A stretch of 26,000 nt of DNA from Prorocentrum cordatum (taxonomy: Eukaryota > Sar > Dinophyceae > Prorocentrales > Prorocentraceae), in NCBI GenBank assembly GCA_963575745.1, contig CAUYUJ010017852.1, positions 191,863 to 217,862 on the forward strand, in the 5' to 3' direction. The notes under the pieces were generated by a model. It had not been told where the DNA came from, ran no database searches, and was given only the letters and a program-made list of their open reading frames with translations. A program made the translations under genes and the position numbers. Shown piece after piece: positions 10,001 through 16,202 of the stretch (positions are counted from its first letter, which is position 1; every line of letters starts with the position of its first letter).

Positions 10001-13000
10001 CCTTTGCCCGCAAGCATCTTTTGCGAGAGGAGACTCGCAAAGCAATTATGTCATTAGATGTTAGAGAGCGTCTCAAGGCGGCCAGCCACTCGAGAAAGCA
10101 TGCCGACAAGGTTTTCGTGCCGGGATCCTGGGTTTACGTTTGGCGAAGGCCGAGTCCCGGGTCCGGAGAAGGATCCAGGGCCCGGTGGACAGGACCAGGA
10201 GCCACCGTTTTCCAACAAGGAACCACGGTTTGGGTTGCGATGAGGACTCGACTTTTGAAGTGTTCTGTGGAACAAGTGAGGTTGGCCGCCAGGGATGAGG
10301 CCGACGGGGCTGAGCTTCTCGACTGCTCAGAGCTGGCCAATTTAAGAGACGAGCTTCAGCGCCCGAACGGCAGGGTCGGAGCCGTCGACGTGGAGGGAGA
10401 GGGTCCTCCACCCCCCGAGGCCTGGGACGTCACGGCCGACGTCGCGAGACCCGTTTCCGAACTGCCGCTGGCGACGGCGGAGCCTTTCGCCCAGTTCTCT
10501 CCTCCTGCAGCGCCCGAGGGGACGTTGCCTCAGGGAGACGCGGCCGTTTCTACTGCTCCATCTCCTGCCCACCCTCCCTCTTCTCTCAGATCCATACCGT
10601 CTGTGTCCTCTCTTCCTCCACCTGTTTCAGAGCCCGAGGGGGCCTCCAGGGACGAGGGACCTCGAGCGAGGCCAGCATCTCTTCTTCCCAGTGAGCCAGG
10701 AAGTGAGCCGGCGTCGTCAAGACCCAAGCTGACTCCGTCGGAAGAGCTGCCGAGTCAGACCGGGCGCGTCCTGTCAGCCGTACGAGAGATAGAGGGAGGG
10801 AGGAATCGATCTTTTGACGACGTCCCACACTGTATCTTAAGGAGGGCTGCGAGTAGTTCCTCGGCCGCACCACCGAGTCAGGAGCCCCCCGGTCTCGAGA
10901 GGGGGAGATCCAGATCTCCACTGAGGGAGGCTCTAGAGTCGGAGGGACAGCCTGAGGACGACCCAGACCTCAGCACCTGGTGCTCTCTTCAGCCCGACGA
11001 GGCCCAAGACGAAATTTTGTGGGAAGAGCTCTGCGGATGGTATCGCTGGGACCCCGAGGCCTCCGGAGAGAGTTATCCTAACTACCCTCGTCCTCCTCCC
11101 AAGTCGTCGCCGTCCGATCCTCCTCCCGCCCGCCGAGGAGCCGAAGTCAACCTGAAGGATCTTAGCGAGGAGGAGAGGAGGCTGTTTTCGTTTTCTGATA
11201 CTAAGGAGTGGACCAGCATCCTGCAGTCGGGGGCTGTCCGAGTCGTGTCGGCCCAAGAGGCCCAGATCATTCGGAGACGCCACCCGGATCGCATCCTCGG
11301 ATCAAGAATGGTCAGGAGATTCAAGCCCCAAGAGGGCGTCGGGGCGGCCCCAGAGGCCAAATCAAGATGGTGCGTCCAAGGGCATCATGACCCGGACGCC
11401 GCGGATCTGCAGATATATGCACCGACGCCGCAGGCCGAGAGTCTAATGTTGACCCTTCAAGCCATAGCGTCGCTCGGGTGGACACTCGAGGTGGCGGACG
11501 CAAAGAACGCGTTTTGCCAGAGTGATCGTTTAAGGAGGCCGTCTGGAGCTATCTTCTGTGAACCGTGTCACGGGTTAGATCTCGCCCCGGGGGAACTCGT
11601 GGAGTTGGTCGCGCCGGTCTACGGCCTCAATGACGCCCCTCTTTTGTGGCACAGGACCCTCACGGATTTTCTCGTCTCGGACGGCTTCGAGAAATCACTT
11701 CTGGAGCCTTGTCTTTGGGTGAAGCGTAGTGCGACGGGGTCCCCTCTCTCGATCATCCTCATAGAGGTGGATGATTTGATTCTGGCGTCCGATCCTTCCG
11801 AGCGAGAGGGACTCCGCTCGAGACTGACGGGCCGTTTTAAGTTTGGGAAGTGGAAGGTCGGAGAGTCCGATTTTGCTGGCCGTCACTTGAGGCAGGTCTC
11901 AGGCGGAAAAGTTCTCGTTGATCAGGAGAAATACATTCTCGAGCAGTTGAAGGCCATGAGACTTGATAAGAGTCGCAAAGGCGACTTGCAGGCTCCGTTA
12001 ACTAGTGACGAGATCAAGGGTTGCAGAACCATGATCGCGCAGATTCAGTGGCTGGCGAGGGAAACTCGACCAGACGTGGCGGGAGGGGCTTCTCTTCAGT
12101 CTGCGGCGCTCCCGACTCCCACCGTCGAGGACGCCTTGCTGTGTTGTAAGATCGTTCGGCACCTTAAGTCTAGCGCCTCACAGCATATAGTGATCTGGCC
12201 GATCGATCCTCTCACGGTTACGTTTGCCACGATTTCTGACGCCGGGGGGCCAGGATCCGCCCGCCGAGAGGGGGCTCAGGGGGCTTTTCTCGTCGTCGCG
12301 GCGGACGCAGAGATCAGAGGGAATAAGAGAGCTCGAGCTTCGCTTCTTGCCTGGCGATCAAGCCGTCTCAAGAGAGTCGTCTCATCCACCAGTGCCGCAG
12401 AGACCCTGAGTCTCTCGTCAGCGCTCGCAGAGGCGCAGTGGATACAGATTTTGTGGCGTGATTTGTTGTTCGGTGACGTGAGAAAGCCCGATTGGCATCT
12501 TGGTCAGTCTCCTTTTTCGGTCATCCTCAGCTCTCATTGCTCTCTGGCAGAGAGCGCGTCCACGATATCGGTAGTTGACGCGAAGTGCGTCTTTGATACT
12601 CTCAGTAGAAACAGTGCTGGCTCGAGACAAGATAGACGAAGCGCTATCGAACTTGCCGTGGTGAGAGACGCGATGAGTTCCCTCGGATCCCAAATACGAT
12701 GGGTCCCCCACGGCCGCATGGCGGCCGACAGTTTAACTAAGGCCGACCCCTCAAAAGGCAACCTCGCTTTAGCTGATTTGCTTTGCCGCGGAACAATCTG
12801 TCTAGTGGATGAAGATAACCACCTCTCGGAACGTGCGCTGAACTCGTCCCTGAAGGATCGCTCGCGACAAGCTTCCAGGAGGGAACTGGCCCGAGAGGCC
12901 GAGAGCAGGATTCAAGAGTGTGTGACTGGCTTCGGGGGTACCGAGAGCTCGCCCGTGAAAGGGAAGGCATCCCAATCCTTGTCTGTCCCACTAAAAGTGG

Positions 13001-13089
13001 TCCCGCTGTCGTGTTTCTCCACCCCACCCCCAATGCTCTTTGGTACAGATAGGATTGCTGATGGGTTTGCCACAGCCATTTTGGCTTAG
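3946..13089 (+). CDS. Copia-type gag-pol polyprotein with methyltransferase-like domain (3,047 aa)
   Basis: This single frame should be self-cleaved into retrotransposon proteins. Visible parts, by residue: Trp-rich segment 83-113; gag/capsid-like helical region about 130-310; acidic stretch about 315-360; CCHC zinc knuckle 410-423 (CSNCGERGHWREDC); aspartic protease with DTAAG at D497; methyltransferase-like domain about 1478-1690 (LELFSPP at 1482, SPPC ending at C1540, FEHP at 1588); integrase zinc region H1773/H1778/C1807/C1810; integrase catalytic D1837, D1895, E1930; integrase C-terminal SH3-like stretch about 2056-2117; Pro/Ser-rich linker to about 2410; RT with D2518 and an EVDD box (D2609/D2610, where copia usually has YVDD); RNase H with D2765, E2819, D2878 and D2928. 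Residues about 815-1160 are low-complexity because the natural frame there is +1 (see 6389-7420). All catalytic residues looked for are present. The start could be residue 1 or residue 32. The stop TAG lies in the 3' LTR. Confidence 0.93.
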   Translation: MCARTRSVCTARDLRGRLKRSLCIPCILVALMSSNNGSRSVDEAAEGEHRDAAEASGAAGAVSGFQDGTRNQTDDPTGEQDPTWGRGWWSWRGWSWSDETGWDWECDDWWDSRTALWPVKRDQPSRDFSAPPAWPGMDHLKIYVANLRSWERRTGYAEEARAGRVLETLPIDLQGKFEGVRQDLDHFSGLSRLVSHLELLNGERPGDKEREAHNKALFDYGLHKGEKLTDYVVRRDQQVATAARYGLTLPDAVLARYLEEGAMLSAQNKINLRTIMGSDKSAAAVKRALLELDVVEKNTLPTPAISTARTYHVGSDEDDDEYGIYGLYEAEFDEDELNVILVALDEQDLDEDEIVQAFGETTAPQRRRTWQESKQLKNAKRLDRDFFDRRRTDGRTKKVTRDDFKKRSRCSNCGERGHWREDCRKPFRSKSDRLKAEAQGPKNAKTGSFFFDLVESDPSGTSGTTWATYATFKPDIFAGSEGGELTLQNLGDMALVDTAAGQALIGTPNVDRMVEAFAAKGFEVQIVKTGLDKLPPAHGVGGRVTPAGKALVPVSFHNCGVVEFLILPHPCPALLPARFLDYMNAVVDLEANELRVGDSDQKRAVPMTRLPSGHRAISLIGCEPKNFKLDKRIADKFPSFVKKQVSFVETSRSLSDCWIKIGDTTLRRIHMNPRKDSFIPSETDDLPVPPEKLISCAVMTCQRIDSDPDRDVVESIEFNWREGPLSYETGRWIGYTDFRLQENQDSEGARVSDVWGSSLSSVGPSSSCLGESWESRQTGETTDRKGANPITGATLGSRRLVSSSQLDPIQEPAYYGKGDQGDAYSESLEAQGRPPSSGDQSGLRGREAHVHPGADRRGQRDGAELGHASGSVDRRSTAQYPVRGGGDVGGGDRALLRGQFHSRAGGPGLEEVRHQDAHVPEGVRCHEAVGGGGASGRTAGGADRGPGGLPASSERNLARRQPVREVLQVQEMRQVTVHGSLHHRGDRGEPPAEGPQEEGQAGAADQEGRAGRDGSRRSRTSSSCQVGSGGTRFGSRLRGREPGIGAEAQAQDATDGNGLDVEPRGQEVGQRELRSSYGEEGSPCEGSSGAQPGRVGPRAEGTSSEASANSESLRPGDHAADDDRGQGRSEPSDGEHDRGHPGADRGYQGQAGRGGRSLGDPAQQESGHYISDGRLDVQPEPQRETHYMIEERLDAPAVGFAYDSNFVSHERQAVSPDASVAESKRKGPEDHPSQDPTGPQRSHLILDASDPGHQGILKKVGPRSPGNWVAWGFEASKARVDRGLGKRPRVSEEIWDLVQGSRVSLEGVSQQMGWVSRELAPEELSAWAVHMALRASGKEAKDPLPMMRRFRVVNRGTGVTILDTLAAQTSFSGTLGVLEGYPRSSLGVTAWEKQVGALESQDHQGLSGLAVTSSFTTSRSPWAFIECKKNPSQETLSSPSVPRHVRQKALQVLRGSGISAGKRRDRKEVVSALEQEGRTICLELFSPPRVSLELERLGYPVSPPIDQDTGWDLRKSEDRRELWATLRADRPAIVLMSPPCCLFSVARTQEPRIDPEENRRREQEALLYLLICVQVAEYQIHHGREFWFEHPQSAKSWDTHMLRHLLSRPGVQTVTADQCAFGLSIVPGTLSKKPTNFASNSPEILTACARRCKGDHQHQMLVGGSRTRAAQRYPRELVRAVARGVELAAGRLLMNLSNPPSAWTGADYPASAEPVTLDSDSEEELGLPPEDPIDPEPEPIKFPKAQFQEAEGGKRVDSRAPSKEAQNEIHKVHVNLGHPRKSEFIRALKIGKVREEIIRWVQDEFKCPQCDSSARPHWRRKAQLPRTYRFNKLVAVDLMYINAFQESIPILNVIDHGSNYQVCTVLRNETASQVWSAFVRTWIRPLGIPELVMSDGGPEFQGAFSRGLEGLGIYQHVCDATSPWQNGRCERHGGIVKQGLLKASSVAVLRDKGELEDLLCEVQAAKNRFTHRGGFSPYQMVFGENPRLPHALLSDDAIDDIGVQDLARGTRDGSSPASAFARKHLLREETRKAIMSLDVRERLKAASHSRKHADKVFVPGSWVYVWRRPSPGSGEGSRARWTGPGATVFQQGTTVWVAMRTRLLKCSVEQVRLAARDEADGAELLDCSELANLRDELQRPNGRVGAVDVEGEGPPPPEAWDVTADVARPVSELPLATAEPFAQFSPPAAPEGTLPQGDAAVSTAPSPAHPPSSLRSIPSVSSLPPPVSEPEGASRDEGPRARPASLLPSEPGSEPASSRPKLTPSEELPSQTGRVLSAVREIEGGRNRSFDDVPHCILRRAASSSSAAPPSQEPPGLERGRSRSPLREALESEGQPEDDPDLSTWCSLQPDEAQDEILWEELCGWYRWDPEASGESYPNYPRPPPKSSPSDPPPARRGAEVNLKDLSEEERRLFSFSDTKEWTSILQSGAVRVVSAQEAQIIRRRHPDRILGSRMVRRFKPQEGVGAAPEAKSRWCVQGHHDPDAADLQIYAPTPQAESLMLTLQAIASLGWTLEVADAKNAFCQSDRLRRPSGAIFCEPCHGLDLAPGELVELVAPVYGLNDAPLLWHRTLTDFLVSDGFEKSLLEPCLWVKRSATGSPLSIILIEVDDLILASDPSEREGLRSRLTGRFKFGKWKVGESDFAGRHLRQVSGGKVLVDQEKYILEQLKAMRLDKSRKGDLQAPLTSDEIKGCRTMIAQIQWLARETRPDVAGGASLQSAALPTPTVEDALLCCKIVRHLKSSASQHIVIWPIDPLTVTFATISDAGGPGSARREGAQGAFLVVAADAEIRGNKRARASLLAWRSSRLKRVVSSTSAAETLSLSSALAEAQWIQILWRDLLFGDVRKPDWHLGQSPFSVILSSHCSLAESASTISVVDAKCVFDTLSRNSAGSRQDRRSAIELAVVRDAMSSLGSQIRWVPHGRMAADSLTKADPSKGNLALADLLCRGTICLVDEDNHLSERALNSSLKDRSRQASRRELAREAESRIQECVTGFGGTESSPVKGKASQSLSVPLKVVPLSCFSTPPPMLFGTDRIADGFATAILA
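4053..4065 (+). promoter_or_regulatory. Probable primer binding site, initiator-Met-tRNA type
   Basis: TGGTAGCCGGAGC begins one base after the 5' LTR and closely resembles the TGGTATCAGAGC site that many copia elements use to pair with the 3' end of initiator methionine tRNA. It differs at the middle bases. The site overlaps the coding frame, so it is constrained twice. The dinoflagellate tRNA sequence is needed to confirm pairing. Confidence 0.5.
6389..7420 (+). CDS. Internal +1-frame ORF (343 aa) overlapping gag-pol; zinc-binding and coiled-coil protein
   Basis: The frame runs from ATG 6389 to TAG 7418-7420 and is open upstream as far as 6233. Its product looks like a real protein. It has an acidic N-terminal part; a possible zinc site with C135-x-H137 and C155-x2-C158 (CQH...CRKC); a charged helix about 168-199 rich in Glu, Lys, Arg and Gln; a Pro/Ala-rich linker; and a C-terminal helix with MRQMMIEDRD...MENMIGAIQAL. 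Codons in this frame strongly favour G/C in the third position. The gag-pol frame over the same DNA gives a Gly/Arg/Ser-rich low-complexity string. It lies between protease and the methyltransferase-like domain. It could be a separate accessory protein made from a subgenomic or internally initiated mRNA, a polyprotein part reached by frameshifting, or the trace of two compensating indels. The function is not recognised. Confidence 0.6.
   Translation: MAKVIKATRTLRALRHKAGRRAAAISPDSEDERLTSIQELTDEDSEMEQNWDMPPDPWTDGALRSIQYEEEEMSEAEIELFYEGSFILVPAVRGWRRFVIKMLMCLRVCAATRLLAVVVPRAGRLEAQIVDQEGCQHPQSAIWHGVNQYARYSKCRKCGKSLSMVRFTIEEIEENRRQRDLKKKAKQEQRIKKDELEEMVPGDRAPLHLARSVPAEPASGLDYEEGSLGSAPKLRLKMPPTGMAWTLNPAGRRSGSASSEAPTARKAAPAKAPPGHSQAEWDLELRGPPPKPAPTQRASDLEIMRQMMIEDRDARNLQMENMIGAIQALTAGIKGRLDEADDH
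12957..13006 (+). other. Region where a polypurine tract is expected; only weak candidates
   Basis: LTR elements normally have a polypurine tract next to the 3' LTR. Here the adjacent bases are CTAAAAGTGGTCCCGC. A better purine run (GAAAGGGAAGG) lies about 40 bp upstream at 12957-12967. This segment is also coding, which may limit how strong a tract can be. Confidence 0.3.
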
Positions 13090-13195
13090 ATGTGTGCACG
13101 CACGAGGAGCGTGTGTACTGCCCGGGACCTCCGGGGCCGACTGAAAAGATCTCTCTGCATCCCATGCATCCTTGTCGCTCTCATGTCTTCTAACA
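13007..13195 (+). repeat. 3' LTR, 189 bp, containing the gag-pol stop codon
   Basis: It is identical to 3863-4051. Its first 83 bp encode the polyprotein C-terminus, ending TTTTGGCTTAG, so the stop TAG (13087-13089) is the last three bases of the leader-like motif. The next three bases (13090-13092) are the LTR copy of the start codon. The distance between the two start codons is 9,144 bp, a multiple of three, so the two LTRs are in the same frame. Confidence 0.95.
13070..13089 (+). promoter_or_regulatory. Spliced-leader-like motif in the 3' LTR
   Basis: This is the exact copy of 3926-3945. Here the motif encodes the last residues of the polyprotein and its stop codon. Confidence 0.7.
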
Positions 13196-13200
13196 CCCCC
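13196..13200. repeat. Right target-site duplication (CCCCC)
   Basis: It matches 3858-3862 and follows the terminal CA of the 3' LTR directly. Confidence 0.7.
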
Positions 13201-13276
13201 TGTGGTCCTGGCCCTGTGGGCGTGCCGTGGTGGAGGGTGCCAGTGTACCCTCCCCCCCTTGTGGGTGTGGGGTGGT

Positions 13277-13875
13277 TTGTCGTCGTCGTCGTCGTCGGCC
13301 GTTGGCCGTCGGCGTCGGCGTCGTCGTCGGCGTCGGCGTCGGCGTCGGCAGCGTCGTCCGCCCCTAAACCCGTCTAGGAGGGCGGGGCTTGCGCCGCCGC
13401 CGCCCTCATCGTCGTCGTCATCGACGTCGTTGTTGCCGTCGTCGACGACCACAGCGGGCCTTCGCAGCACCCCCTCCCCCACCCCAACGGACATCCGCAG
13501 CAGTGAGTCGTCATCGTCATCGTTGCGTCTTCGTCGTCGCCGTCGTGGTCGTGGTCGTGGTCGTCCTGCTTGTCGTCGTCGTCGCGTTGTCGTCGTCGTC
13601 GTCGTCGTCGTAGTCGCGTTGTCGTCGTCGTCGTCGTTCTCGTCGTTGTCGTCGTGGTCGTGGTCGTGTTCGCTCTCCTCGTCCTCGTCCCTGTCGCCGT
13701 CGTCGTTGTCGTAGCGTTGTCGTCGTCGTCGTGGTCGTCGTCGTCGTCCGTGTCCTCGCCGACGTCGTCGTCATCGTCGACGAGCACATCGGGCATGCGC
13801 AGCCCCCCCGCCCCTCCCCTCCATAGAGCATCCGCAGTGCGTCGCCGTCCGCCGTTATTGTCGTCGTCGTCGCAG
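13277..13875. repeat. GTC/GGC-rich trinucleotide microsatellite region
   Basis: Interrupted runs of GTC (GTCGTC..., GTCGGC..., GTGGTC...) dominate about 600 bp, densest at 13277-13360 and 13500-13790. Open frames here read as poly-Val, poly-Ser, poly-Arg or poly-Asp and are artefacts of the repeat. C-rich spacers lie at 13376-13400, 13465-13492 and 13800-13822. Confidence 0.9.
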
Positions 13876-14294
13876 GACATTGTAGCGGGGAGGCGGAGAA
13901 GGAGAACTGGGAGCGATTTCCGCCTGCCTTTGTGTCTTTTCCCCCCCTTGTCCTTCTCTTGTTTGCAGTCATGCCGGCACCGCCCGCCAGCTGAGGCGTC
14001 TCTTTCCGCCGCCCCCTCTTTCACTTTTGTCTGTCGTCATTTTGGCCCAAACGCCCCGCTATAGCGGAGGCGCTGCTGTCCCCCGCCGCTGGCGCGGCGA
14101 CGTTCGCGTCGCGTTTGTCGCCCTGTGGCTGTCGGCAGGGCGTCGGCGCTATCACTTGCGCCGCCGCCGTGCGTTTCCATTTGGCGATTCGCCCTTCCCC
14201 CCCCCCTCGATTCGCCCGAGCAGGGGAACCGTTTTTGAATCACGCCCCCCGCTTGTTTTTGTTAGCCACAAGCTCACATTACGTTATGTGCGGT
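13876..14294. other. Unassigned sequence
   Basis: The stretch holds a pyrimidine-rich segment ending TTTGCAG at 13966 that could be a splice acceptor, and a weak spliced-leader-like string near 14030-14050. No protein-like segment was recognised. Confidence 0.4.
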
Positions 14295-14490
14295 CGAACT
14301 GGGTACATCAAAGAATGGGGGCAAACATCAACAGCAGCCCATGAGGAACCAGATTCGCTGTCGGCGTCGCCGCGGGAATTGCCCATTCGAAACAAAAGTC
14401 GCTTGCCCAACGGCGTCCGATGTCGGACTTAAGCCATATGTGCTGTTGGGAGTCGTACCTTTTCGCTTAACCGCACCCAGTTTTGGCGTG
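14295..14490. mobile_element. Diverged relative of the 47-bp-TIR foldback element at 17821-18030
   Basis: The left end (AACTGGGTACATCAAAG...AACAGCAG) and the right end (TGCTGTTGGGAGTCGTACC...ACCCAGTT) are imperfect inverted copies. The interior shares GATTCGCTGTC-GCG and CGCCGCGG blocks and a further CCCAACGGCGTCCGATGTCGG block with 17880-17965. It is an older copy than the one near 17.9 kb. Confidence 0.5.
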
Positions 14491-14676
14491 CCACTGCGTA
14501 GGTTTGCCGCGCGAGTCGCGCGCAAACCGGGGCCTAGTGGGTTCCAAAGCCCCAGCGAATTAGGCAATCATGCCCTGAGTGCGCCGCCGCCTTCCCTGGT
14601 CCCCGCCTCCTTGAGCGTGGGCATGGGTCCATACCACACTGGCGGACACCTGCCGACGTCAACAGATCCCGCATTC

Positions 14677-14876
14677 GTTCGGCGGCAAGTGAGGGGGGAA
14701 ATGAAAAGGGTAATGCGTTTTCAGACGGCTCGGAAGTTTCCCGGCCTGCTGAAACAAATCGAGGGTTCCCCCGCAGACGCAAAAAATGTTTCAGAAGGCC
14801 GGAGGGCTTCTGAAAAACCCCGTCGCCTTCTGAGATGGCCTTCCCTTTCGCACTTCCCCCCCTGGGCGCCGCCGAC
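14677..14876. mobile_element. Hairpin element, GTCGGCGGCGAGC family, copy B
   Basis: The ends GTTCGGCGGCAAGTGAGGGG and CACTTCCCCCCCTGGGCGCC-GCCGAC are inverted copies with mismatches. The TTTTCAGACGG and CCTTCTGAGATGG arms are also complementary. The element is about 200 bp and shares the middle phrase TTTCAGAAGGCCGGAGG-TTCTGA with other members. It is more diverged than copies A and D. Confidence 0.65.
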
Positions 14877-15208
14877 CTTGGGAGGACCTCTTGGTTAAGG
14901 CCTTTTTCCCGCTCCTGGGGTTTCCCATCAGCCCTTCTGGCCTGATTTTGCAGGCGCTCCTCCTCCTTGGGCCCTCATCAAGTGTTCCGCTCCTTCGCCC
15001 AGTCTATCCCGTCCGCTTCCGCACCGCCCGCAGCTATCCCGCCGATGCAGAAGTCAAGATCAAAAGGGCGAGCCCATGGTGAGGCCGCGAGTCTTCGGAG
15101 GCAGACCTGTGAATGAGCACGGCTGTCCGAGGCCCGGGGCCGAAAAGACCGCCCGAATGAACGTGCAAGAGTGAGCGCCTTGCCATTGTAAACCTTTGAT
15201 TGTTAGGT
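14877..15208. other. Unassigned sequence, possibly intron
   Basis: No gene is recognised. A TTTTGCAG|G acceptor-like site at about 14947-14954 is followed by an open stretch with no recognisable similarity. If the GTPase exon at 15535 has an upstream partner, this would be part of the intron between them. Confidence 0.35.
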
Positions 15209-15430
15209 CTCTCCTCCTCCTCCTCCTCCTCCTCCTCCTCCTCCTCCTCCTCCTCCTCCTCCTCCTCCTCTCCTTCTCCTCCTCATCCTCCTCCTCCTCC
15301 TCCTCCTTCCCCTCCTCCCCCTCCTCCTCCTCCTCCTCCTCCTCCTCCTCCTCCTCCTTTTCCTCTTTCGCCTCCTCCTCCTTTTCCTCCTCCTCCTCTT
15401 CCTTTTCCTCCTCCTCCTCCTCCTCCCTCG
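15209..15430 (+). repeat. CTC/TCC trinucleotide tract, about 220 bp
   Basis: This is a nearly pure pyrimidine tract with a few T and A interruptions. It ends about 100 bp before the GTPase exon at 15535, so on the coding strand it could act as an oversized polypyrimidine tract. Long mirror-symmetric purine/pyrimidine tracts like this can form triplex DNA. The reading frames in it (poly-Ser, poly-Leu, poly-Pro) are artefacts. Confidence 0.9.
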
Positions 15431-15534
15431 CCGCCGACTGTAGTGGCGCGCGCCCACGTCCGTGCCGCCCGGGAGCGCCGCCCGGGCCGTCCCGCACCTC
15501 GCCGAGAAGGTGCGCGTGCGCGCCCGCGCGCCAG

Positions 15535-15605
15535 GCCAGGGAAAACGCGGCACATACAGACGCTGGAGGTGCCGCACCTGGGCGTCACGCTGTGCGACTG
15601 CCCCG
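15535..15605 (+). CDS. Exon of an LSG1/GNL1-like circularly permuted GTPase (G2-G3 region)
   Basis: The segment reads PGKTRHIQTLEVPHLGVTLC-DCPG. PGKTxHxQTL and LCDCPG are the G2 and G3 hallmarks of the circularly permuted GTPases of the LSG1/GNL1 (HSR1) family, which act in large ribosomal subunit assembly and export. I chose the start because AG|G at 15533-15535, the usual dinoflagellate acceptor context, puts the frame on P-G-K-T with one base left to complete the preceding codon. The end at CCCCG|GA gives an in-frame junction to 21475 (DCP-G-LVFP) using a GA donor. A second AG|G follows five bases later because CCAGG is duplicated. The bases before the acceptor also read EKVRVRARAPG in another frame, which resembles the residues expected there, so a longer exon broken by the 5-bp duplication is possible. 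Earlier motifs (G4, G5, G1) were not found. Confidence 0.6.
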
Positions 15606-15649
15606 GAGGGGGTGCCGGGGAGCAGTTCTTTTGTGTTGCTTGATGTAGA

Positions 15650-15803
15650 TTTGGGCATGTTCCTTTACAGGAGGAATGTTCAAAAATAGCGGAAAATAGT
15701 ATAGGGACGATTTTTCTACAATCTTTCTTTGATGATGTTTGAACATGTTTTGGATTCGTTTCATTTGTCTTCCAAAATCCGCCTGTAGGAGGAAATGCCC
15801 GAC
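15650..15803. mobile_element. CTACAGG-TIR MITE, copy a
   Basis: It begins TTGGGCATGTTCCTTTACAG and ends CGCCTGTAGGAGG-AAATGCCCGAC, imperfect inverted copies. The interior is AT-rich with no coding capacity and contains ATGTTTGAACATG-like short palindromes. The right end continues CTTAAG outside GCCCGA, matching the TTAAGTCGGGC left end of copy c. Confidence 0.65.
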
Positions 15804-16202
15804 TTAAGCCTAGTGGGGGGGGGGCGATGATTTTTCAAGCAGTGGCGAAGCGTCCTGACCTACCTACCCACCAAGTAATGTTCTAATAACCTCTTGTGGT
15901 TTGCACTTGATGTTCTTAGAACAGTTATTGCTGAGACCGTCTTGTTGTAATACATCGAGTTTATGTTCGAAGAACCTTGCACTTGGTCTTAGCACATCTC
16001 TGGGTATAAGAGAATTTCGTGGTAGGCCGATAGGAATGCCAGGACGGCCGGTCCCTGCTCAAATAATTTAGGGGGAAAGAGCGGTGCGCTTGTTGTGCCC
16101 TAAACGCCTGTCGTTGAAAGTAAATATGTTTGGACTCCCAGATCCCAGTCTACTTCAAGCGCCTTCCTACTTCAAGAATCGGTATGCTTCTGCTGCGTAT
16201 TG
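15804..16202. other. Unassigned intronic sequence
   Basis: It is less GC-rich than its surroundings and contains a loose inverted repeat (GTTCTAATAAC at 15881 and TTCTTAGAACAGTTATTG near 15912). A GGGGGAAAGAGC string at 16071 resembles a P-loop codon series but stops within a few codons. No gene is recognised. Confidence 0.4.

Larger units (their letters stand above)
3858..13200 (+). mobile_element. Complete Ty1/copia-type LTR retrotransposon with 5-bp target duplications
   Basis: The element body is 3863-13195 (9,333 bp). It has identical 189-bp LTRs that begin TG and end CA, flanked by CCCCC at 3858-3862 and 13196-13200. A 5-bp duplication is usual for copia elements, although the low complexity of CCCCC makes it weaker evidence. 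The single frame encodes gag, protease, integrase, RT and RNase H in that order; integrase before RT defines the copia arrangement. Additions to the standard set are a Trp-rich N-terminus, a zinc-binding segment readable in the +1 frame, and a methyltransferase-like domain. Identical LTRs and an unbroken frame indicate a recent insertion that may still be competent. The element lies upstream of, and in the same orientation as, the LSG1/GNL1-like exons. Confidence 0.95.

Noticed and set aside
13374-14024. Acidic or Thr/Arg-rich frames over the GTC region
   Set aside because: Pure products of the trinucleotide repeat; every frame is open for the same reason.
14030-14050. Second spliced-leader-like string (TCATTTTGGCCCAA)
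   Set aside because: Only nine consecutive bases match, about what chance allows; no acceptor or gene follows.
15444-15534. Extension of the GTPase exon upstream in the EKVRVRARAPG frame
   Set aside because: It needs a 5-bp frameshift at the CCAGG duplication and lacks a GKS P-loop; the AG|G acceptor at 15535 explains the data without a frameshift. Kept only as a finding.
16071-16105. Possible P-loop exon (GGKSG) after a TTTAG acceptor
   Set aside because: It lies downstream of the G2-G3 exon, where G1 cannot be in this family, and the frame stops after a few codons.
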